From Stagnihabitans sp043738565 (lineage in GTDB: Bacteria > Pseudomonadota > Alphaproteobacteria > Rhodobacterales > Rhodobacteraceae): 25,458 bases of DNA. Shown piece by piece: positions 21,988-25,458 of the stretch. The position numbers were made by a program, and so were the translations under genes. Numbering within the stretch: the stretch's first letter is position 1; every line of letters begins with the position of its first letter. Location: positions 1 through 25,458 of the forward strand of contig JAYUGA010000251.1 in NCBI GenBank assembly GCA_043738565.1, given 5' to 3'. The notes under the pieces were generated by a model. It made no database searches. It was given only the letters and a program-made list of their open reading frames with translations, and had not been told where the DNA came from.

Positions 21988-22008
21988 GCCATGCGCTTGC
22001 TGCATGGC
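21988..22008. repeat. Hairpin GCCATGC / GCATGGC between apbC and the DUF1127 gene
   Basis: The 7-bp perfect inverted repeat has a 7-base loop (GCTTGCT). It lies about 130 bases upstream of both divergent genes and just before the candidate heat-shock-type promoter, so a regulator site is possible. Confidence 0.35.
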
Positions 22009-22028
22009 AGCATTGATTCACCGGGCTA

Positions 22029-22057
22029 TTGTGCAAGTGCAGCAACTGGCCCATGTT
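22029..22057 (+). promoter_or_regulatory. Candidate RpoH-type promoter of the DUF1127-sRNA unit
   Basis: CCCATGTT (22050-22057) matches the heat-shock sigma -10 pattern CCCATNT, and TTGTGC (22029-22034) is a partial -35 at a compatible distance. The predicted transcript would start about 70 bases before the DUF1127 ATG. In R. sphaeroides the corresponding operon is driven by RpoHI/RpoHII. The -35 match is weak. Confidence 0.3.
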
Positions 22058-22134
22058 GCTTTCAACAGCGCGACGGGATCGGTTCGGCAAGCGGAACGGT
22101 GCGGTGCCCAAGGTAAAAGAATGTGAGGCTGAAA

Positions 22135-22347
22135 ATGGCTTATGTAAATTCTCGCTCGGTGTCTTTGAGCTTCTCTGACCGGATCGCCGCTTTCGTGAAA
22201 GTGGCCAAGGACGCGCTGGAGCGTCGCCGGCTCTACAGCCAGACCCTGTTCGAACTGAACGGGCTGAGCGACCGCGATCTGACCGATCTGGGTCTGGCCC
22301 GTGGCATGATCGCCGAAGTGGCCCGCGAGGCCGCCTACACGAAGTAA
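22135..22347 (+). CDS. DUF1127 small protein, CcaF1-like
   Basis: The 70-residue protein starts at 22135 (MAYVNSRSVS) with GTGAGG upstream. The DUF1127 core is RRLYSQTLFELNGLSDRDLTDLGLARGMI (about 35-63), with the typical arginine-rich helix and the LSDRDLxDLG turn, ending in a short EVAREAAYTK. In Rhodobacter sphaeroides the DUF1127 protein CcaF1 (RSP_6037) binds RNA and is made from the same transcript as the CcsR sRNAs, whose maturation it helps. Here, too, the gene is followed directly by CcsR-like hairpins, starting 43 bases after its stop, which strongly supports the same role. A small hairpin at 22356-22370 follows the stop codon. Confidence 0.93.
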   Translation: MAYVNSRSVSLSFSDRIAAFVKVAKDALERRRLYSQTLFELNGLSDRDLTDLGLARGMIAEVAREAAYTK

Positions 22348-22355
22348 TTCGCCGC

Positions 22356-22370
22356 GGTCCCGACGGGGCC
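22356..22370 (+). promoter_or_regulatory. Hairpin after the DUF1127 stop codon
   Basis: GGTCCC (22356-22361) pairs with GGGGCC (22365-22370), with one G-U pair and a 3-base loop. It may mark the processing point between the mRNA and the first sRNA or protect the mRNA 3' end. Confidence 0.4.
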
Positions 22371-22387
22371 TTGGCAAACGGAACTGA

Positions 22388-22470
22388 ACCTGGGGCCTCA
22401 ACCTCCTCCCTGAGGGCTCATGGTCAGGTGCGGCGGCACCAACCTCCTCCCTGGTGTCGTCGCCATTTTA
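22388..22470 (+). ncRNA. CcsR/cuckoo-like sRNA 1 (hairpins 1 and 2)
   Basis: Two hairpins present CCTCCTCCC in their loops. Hairpin 1 (22391-22420) has CCTCA/TGAGG closing the loop motif at 22402-22410, then a G-G mismatch and four more pairs. Hairpin 2 (22430-22463) has a 12-bp stem, GCGGCGGCACCA with TGGTGTCGTCGC (two G-U pairs), around the motif at 22443-22451, followed by CATTTTA. In R. sphaeroides CcsR RNAs each carry such loops, are stress-induced and cut from the CcaF1 transcript. The loop resembles the anti-Shine-Dalgarno sequence, so pairing with mRNA ribosome binding sites is plausible. Ends are approximate. Confidence 0.85.
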
Positions 22471-22474
22471 CCCT

Positions 22475-22490
22475 GGCAGGGCAACCTGCC
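22475..22490 (+). repeat. Spacer hairpin GGCAGG-GCAA-CCTGCC
   Basis: The perfect 6-bp stem is closed by a GNRA tetraloop (GCAA). It lies between sRNA 1 and sRNA 2 and occupies the same place as the palindrome between sRNA 3 and sRNA 4, just before GATGTGCGA. It is probably a processing or stability element. Confidence 0.6.
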
Positions 22491-22495
22491 TGCGA

Positions 22496-22580
22496 TGTGC
22501 GATCGGCCTTCACCTCCTCCCGAGGGCCATCGGACCAGCGGCAACCCCACCCTCCTCCGCGAGGTTGCCGCGCCATTCCG
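22496..22580 (+). ncRNA. CcsR/cuckoo-like sRNA 2 (hairpins 3 and 4, one degenerate loop)
   Basis: Hairpin 3 (22500-22532) has GGCCTTC/GAGGGCC, extended by CGAT/ATCG across one bulged base, around CCTCCTCCC at 22513-22521. Hairpin 4 (22539-22571) keeps the lower 9-bp stem GCGGCAACC/GGTTGCCGC, but its loop reads CCTCCTCCG (22551-22559) and its upper stem is broken by mismatches. It aligns without gaps to hairpin 8, which is intact, so hairpin 4 is a decayed or altered copy. The conserved GATGTGCGA precedes it. Confidence 0.82.
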
Positions 22581-22612
22581 CCCTGCGCCTGTTGCGCGCC
22601 GGGCACAGCAGG

Positions 22613-22632
22613 TCGGGCCGGTTTGGGCCCGA
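22613..22632 (+). repeat. Hairpin TCGGGCC-GGTTTG-GGCCCGA between the two sRNA units
   Basis: The perfect 7-bp stem with a 6-base loop lies in the 105-base stretch between sRNA 2 and sRNA 3. It lacks the CCTCCTCCC motif. It may be a terminator of unit 1 without a strong T-run, or a processing structure. Confidence 0.5.
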
Positions 22633-22677
22633 TCTGGAATCAGCGGCCGGGTGACACCATGTCAGCGGTCAGAGTTT

Positions 22678-22754
22678 GCAAGGGCCCAACCTCCTCCCTG
22701 GGTTCCGGCAAAATGCGGCGGTGCCAACCTCCTCCCTGGCACCGCCGCCCCTAA
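22678..22754 (+). ncRNA. CcsR/cuckoo-like sRNA 3 (hairpins 5 and 6)
   Basis: Hairpin 5 (22682-22705) has CCCA/TGGG plus G-U pairs around the motif at 22690-22698. Hairpin 6 (22715-22748) is a perfect 12-bp stem, GCGGCGGTGCCA with TGGCACCGCCGC, around the motif at 22728-22736. It corresponds to hairpin 2 with two compensated base-pair changes (C-G to T-A and A-T to G-C), evidence that the RNA fold is under selection. sRNA 3 is thus the paralogue of sRNA 1. Confidence 0.85.
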
Positions 22755-22757
22755 TCC

Positions 22758-22773
22758 GGCGAAACGTTTCGCC
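22758..22773 (+). repeat. Spacer palindrome GGCGAAAC/GTTTCGCC
   Basis: This 16-bp perfect palindrome occupies the spacer between sRNA 3 and sRNA 4. It stands where GGCAGG-GCAA-CCTGCC stands in unit 1, with a different sequence but a similar fold, and is likewise followed by CGATGTGCGA. Confidence 0.6.
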
Positions 22774-22780
22774 TACGATG

Positions 22781-22860
22781 TGCGACAGGCTTCCACCTCC
22801 TCCCGGAAGCCATCGGACCAGCGGCAACCCCTACCTCCTCCCAGGGGTTGCCGCGCTCCC
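22781..22860 (+). ncRNA. CcsR/cuckoo-like sRNA 4 (hairpins 7 and 8)
   Basis: Hairpin 7 (22788-22811) has GGCTTCC/GGAAGCC around CCTCCTCCC at 22796-22804. Hairpin 8 (22821-22854) is a perfect 12-bp stem, GCGGCAACCCCT with AGGGGTTGCCGC, around the motif at 22834-22842. The linker CATCGGACCAGCGGCAACC is nearly identical to that of sRNA 2, so the two are paralogues. A (CTCCC)4 tract follows immediately instead of a T-run. Confidence 0.85.
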
Positions 22861-22876
22861 CTCCCCTCCCCTCCCC
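22856..22876 (+). repeat. (CTCCC)4 tract; G-quadruplex motif on the opposite strand
   Basis: Four CTCCC repeats run directly from the end of hairpin 8. The minus strand reads four G-runs separated by single A bases, a textbook G-quadruplex pattern. In the RNA the tract adds more CU-rich anti-Shine-Dalgarno-like sequence. It lies 54 bases before the transporter start codon. Confidence 0.7.
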
Positions 22877-22929
22877 TTGCAAAGCTGCGGACCCGCCCCG
22901 ATAAAGGCTGCGGGGCGTTTGGGGTTTTC

Positions 22930-24078
22930 ATGCGAATTTCGATGGTTTCGGCGGCGTTGGTGGCAGCGCTGGTCGGCTATGGCAGCACGATCGCGCTGGT
23001 GCTGGCGGCGGCGGTGGCGGTGGGTGCCAGCCCGGCGCAGACCGCAAGCTGGCTGCTGGCGATCAGCGTGGCCAAGGCGATCGGCGCGGCTGGCCTGAGT
23101 TATTACAGCCGGGTGCCGGTGGTGCTGGCGTGGTCAACGCCGGGGGCAGCGCTGATTGCGGCGACCGCGGGCATTTCGATGAACGAGGCGGTGGGGGCGT
23201 TCGTGCTGGCGGGCGTGCTGATCGCGCTGACCGGGGCGGTGAAGCCGCTGGAGCGGCTGGTGGCGCTGATCCCGGATGGGGTGGCGGCGGGAATGCTGGC
23301 CGGGGTGTTGTTGCCGTTTTGCCTGAAAGGGGCGGCGGCGGCGCTGGGTCTGGGCTGGCAGGCGGCACCGATGGTGGCGGTGTTCGCGCTGGTGCGGCTG
23401 AAGAACCCGGCGCTGGCGGTCCTGGCGGCGCTGGCGGCGGGGGTGATCACGGCCTTTGCCTTTGACGGGGCGATGTGGCCGGCGTTGGCGCTGCCCCTGC
23501 CCCGGCTGACCTTCATCGCACCGAGTTTCCGGCCCGAGGTGCTGATCGGATTGGGGCTGCCGCTGTATCTGGTGACGATGGCGTCCCAGAACCTGCCGGG
23601 CTTTGCGGCGATCCGAGCGGCGGGGTACGCGCCGCCGGTCGGCGCGGCCCTGATCACCACCGGGGGGTTGTCGGCAGTGTCAGGTCTGTTCGGCGCCCAT
23701 ACGATCAGCATGGCGGCGATCACGGCGGCGATCTGTCTGGGCGATGATGTGGATCCCGACCGCACGCGGCGCTGGAAGGTCGGGCTGGCCTATGCGGTGT
23801 TCTGGGTCGGGCTGGGGCTGCTGGGTCCGGCGGTTCTGGTTCTGCTGGGGGCTTTGCCGCCCGATGTCATGATTCTGCTGGTGGCGCTGGCGCTGCTGGG
23901 GCCGCTGATGGCGGCGCTGACCGGGGCTTATGGGCCGGTGCAGACACGGTTTGCGGCAACGATCACGCTGGCGGTCACCGCATCCGGCGTGGCGGCGTTC
24001 GGCGTGGGGGCGGCGTTCTGGGGGTTGGTTGCGGGGTTCGTGATATATGCGTTGGAAGGTGCTGCCCGCAGGGCGTGA
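22930..24078 (+). CDS. BenE-family membrane transporter (benzoate/H+ symporter family)
   Basis: This 382-residue polytopic inner-membrane protein starts at an ATG at 22930 (MRISMVSAALVAALVGYGST) with GGGG seven bases upstream. About 12 hydrophobic segments are visible. Motifs typical of BenE proteins include VGYGSTIALVL near the N-terminus, VVLAWSTPGAALIA (about 61-74), MASQNLPGFAAIRAAGY and FGAHTISMAAITAAICLG. The family exchanges benzoate or related aromatic acids with protons, but no aromatic catabolism gene is nearby, so the substrate is uncertain. The frame is also open through the sRNA array upstream, but that part is not protein-like. Readthrough from the sRNA unit could supply transcription. 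Confidence 0.9.
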   Translation: MRISMVSAALVAALVGYGSTIALVLAAAVAVGASPAQTASWLLAISVAKAIGAAGLSYYSRVPVVLAWSTPGAALIAATAGISMNEAVGAFVLAGVLIALTGAVKPLERLVALIPDGVAAGMLAGVLLPFCLKGAAAALGLGWQAAPMVAVFALVRLKNPALAVLAALAAGVITAFAFDGAMWPALALPLPRLTFIAPSFRPEVLIGLGLPLYLVTMASQNLPGFAAIRAAGYAPPVGAALITTGGLSAVSGLFGAHTISMAAITAAICLGDDVDPDRTRRWKVGLAYAVFWVGLGLLGPAVLVLLGALPPDVMILLVALALLGPLMAALTGAYGPVQTRFAATITLAVTASGVAAFGVGAAFWGLVAGFVIYALEGAARRA

Positions 24079-24087
24079 AGACAAAAA

Positions 24088-24126
24088 CCCTTCGAAGGAT
24101 TTTGCAAATTTCTTTGAAGAAATTTG
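24088..24126. terminator. Two-hairpin convergent terminator
   Basis: CCTTCGAAGG (24089-24098), flanked by AAAAAC and ATTTT, and AAATTTCT-TTGA-AGAAATTT (stem 24105-24126) lie between convergent genes. Read rightward the first is followed by ATTTTG. Read leftward it is followed by GTTTTTGT. It probably ends both the transporter and helicase transcripts. Confidence 0.7.
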
Positions 24127-24130
24127 GCGG

Positions 24131-25458
24131 TCAGAACGGGACGTCGTCGACCTGGTGGGCGGGGATCACCCAGCGGGCGACGATCTTCTTCAGCCCGGCG
24201 TGGTCGAATTCGATGTCAAGCTTGTCGCCCTCGATCTCCATCACCTCGCCATAGCCGAATTTCTGGTGGAACACCCGGTCGCCGGTGACGAAGCTGGACA
24301 CGGCACTGGCGTCGATCACCATGTCGCGGGCTGCGCGCGGCTGCGTGGTCGGGCGGGATGCGGCGCGGTCCTGCATGCGTTTCCAGCCGGGAGAGTTGTA
24401 GACATCGGCCTTGGTGGCGCGGTCCTCGATGGTGCTGCCAAAGCTGGTAGCCGCCGCGCCGTAGCCGCCGCCATACAGGCCAGGCGGGGTCAGCACTGCG
24501 ACATGGGCGGGCGGCAGTTCGTCGATGAAGCGGGAGGGCAACTGGCTTTGCCACTGACCATAGACCCGGCGGTTGGAGGCGAAGGAGATGGTGCACAGCT
24601 CCTCGGCCCGGGTGATGCCGACATAGGCGAGGCGGCGTTCCTCCTCCAGCCCTTTCAGACCGGATTCGTCCATGCTGCGCTGGCTGGGAAACAGGCCGTC
24701 CTCCCAGCCGGGCAGGAAGATGGCGGGGAATTCCAGGCCCTTGGCGGCGTGCAGGGTCATGATCGAGACCTTTTCCACCGCGTCCTCGGTGTCATTGTCC
24801 ATGATCAGCGAGACGTGTTCGAGGAAGCCTTGCAGGTTTTCGAACTGCTCCAGCGCCTTGACCAGTTCCTTGAGGTTTTCCAGACGGCCCGGTGCCTCCG
24901 GCGTCTTGTCCGTCTGCCACATCCCGGTATAGCCGCTCTCGTCCAGCACCATTTCGGCAAGTTCGATGTGGTTGTGCGGGCGCCGGGTGATCTGGTGCCA
25001 GCGGTCGACGCCTTCGACAAAGCTGCGCAACTGGCCGGCACCCTTGCCGCCGATCGCCCCTTTGGCCAGCAGTTCGCGCGAGCCGTCGAGCAGGGAATTG
25101 CCAGAGGCGCGGGCGCTGCGCTGGATGTCGGCTTGCGCCTTGTCGCCGAGGCCGCGTTTGGGGGTGTTGATGACGCGTTCAAAGGCGAGGTCGTCGTCGG
25201 GGCTGACGGCCAGGCGGAAATAGGCCATCGCGTCGCGGATTTCCTGGCGTTCGTAGAAACGCGGGCCACCGATGACGCGGTAGGGCAGGCCGATGGTCAG
25301 GAAGCGGTCCTCGAACGCCCGCATCTGGTGGCTGGCGCGGACCAGAATGGCGATTTCGTTCAGGCTTACGGGGCGGATGCCGCGAAGCCCTCGTTGCAGC
25401 GCTTCCAGTTCGTCCCCGATCCAGCGCGCCTCTTCCTCGCCATCCCAATGGCCGATCA
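24131..25458 (-). CDS. uvrD: UvrD/PcrA-type superfamily 1 DNA helicase, C-terminal part (5' end beyond window)
   Basis: This encodes 441 residues up to the window edge; the frame is open at the right end, so the N-terminal half with the Walker A motif is missing. Visible are LVRASHQMRAFEDRF, GLPYRVIGGPRFYERQEIRD (helicase motif IV region), TLHAAKGLEFPAIFLPG (motif V) and EERRLAYVGITRAEE (motif VI, with the ATP-contacting arginine). The C-terminal FHQKFGYGEVMEIEGDKLDIEF is the tudor-like domain that binds RNA polymerase in PcrA/UvrD. It unwinds DNA 3' to 5' in nucleotide excision repair and replication conflict handling. It converges with the transporter gene across a shared terminator. Confidence 0.95.
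   Translation of the reverse strand, partial: IGHWDGEEEARWIGDELEALQRGLRGIRPVSLNEIAILVRASHQMRAFEDRFLTIGLPYRVIGGPRFYERQEIRDAMAYFRLAVSPDDDLAFERVINTPKRGLGDKAQADIQRSARASGNSLLDGSRELLAKGAIGGKGAGQLRSFVEGVDRWHQITRRPHNHIELAEMVLDESGYTGMWQTDKTPEAPGRLENLKELVKALEQFENLQGFLEHVSLIMDNDTEDAVEKVSIMTLHAAKGLEFPAIFLPGWEDGLFPSQRSMDESGLKGLEEERRLAYVGITRAEELCTISFASNRRVYGQWQSQLPSRFIDELPPAHVAVLTPPGLYGGGYGAAATSFGSTIEDRATKADVYNSPGWKRMQDRAASRPTTQPRAARDMVIDASAVSSFVTGDRVFHQKFGYGEVMEIEGDKLDIEFDHAGLKKIVARWVIPAHQVDDVPF

Larger units (their letters stand above)
22388..22855 (+). repeat. Duplicated two-sRNA unit
   Basis: Unit 1 (22388-22572) and unit 2 (22678-22855) carry four matching hairpins each in the same order, short-long-short-long, separated by a 105-base unrelated spacer. 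Matching hairpins share sequence as well as structure, showing a segmental duplication of an sRNA pair, not four independent copies. Confidence 0.8.

Noticed and set aside
22388..22860. CRISPR array as an explanation for the repeated CCTCCTCCC motifs
   Set aside because: The repeats are only 9 bases long, sit in loops of differing stems at irregular spacing, have no constant-length spacers, and no cas genes are nearby.
22420..22929. N-terminal extension of the BenE-family transporter through the hairpin array
   Set aside because: The open frame exists because the region is GC-rich. It is explained by sRNA hairpins, and the transporter fold starts at MRISMVSA.
1..25458. tRNA, rRNA, insertion sequence or integrase genes
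   Set aside because: None could be recognised on reading; no transposase-like product or tRNA-like cloverleaf with a CCA-proximal arm was seen.

Overview
The window comes from a high-GC alphaproteobacterium, most likely a member of the Rhodobacteraceae (Rhodobacter/Paracoccus/Tabrizicola-like). This rests on the organisation of the division and cell wall (dcw) cluster, two tandem DUF2484 genes next to murC, a D-erythronate dehydrogenase-like gene, intergenic elements with a GGATATTT core, and a DUF1127 gene followed by CcsR ('cuckoo') small RNAs. The assignment is by recognition only; no database search was run.

Positions 1-20084 hold a dcw cluster read on the minus strand. In transcription order it runs mraZ, rsmH, ftsL, ftsI, murE, murF, mraY, then an interruption, then murD, ftsW, murG, murC, two DUF2484 membrane proteins, an unrecognised 396-residue protein, and murB, which runs off the left edge. 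Most junctions are 4-base ATGA overlaps or gaps of 0-2 bases, so translation is probably coupled. Together these genes make lipid II from UDP-MurNAc (MurB, C, D, E, F; MraY; MurG) and build the septal synthase (FtsW, FtsI, FtsL). MraZ is the cluster's regulator and RsmH a 16S rRNA methyltransferase. The mraY-murD link is broken by about 4 kb of other genes: a lysine-rich unknown protein, a ChaC-type gamma-glutamylcyclotransferase, a 54-residue membrane protein, a DenD-like dehydrogenase, a short-chain dehydrogenase, and a plus-strand GNAT acetyltransferase.

The 681 bases upstream of mraZ hold no convincing gene. They contain a strong leader hairpin, a run of TGGGA repeats at 10-base spacing (candidate MraZ boxes) with an inverted partner copy about 170 bases away, and several smaller dyads. 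Next comes apbC/mrp (minus strand), an Fe-S cluster carrier ATPase.

The most interesting region is 22029-22876. A 70-residue DUF1127 protein, similar to the RNA-binding protein CcaF1 of Rhodobacter sphaeroides, is followed by eight hairpins. Seven carry the loop CCTCCTCCC and one a degenerate CCTCCTCCG. They pair up as four CcsR-like sRNAs arranged as a duplicated two-sRNA unit, with compensatory changes in the stems and small spacer hairpins. A (CTCCC)4 tract follows the last hairpin. Downstream lie a BenE-family transporter (plus strand), a two-hairpin convergent terminator, and the 3' part of a UvrD/PcrA helicase gene (minus strand) that runs off the right edge.
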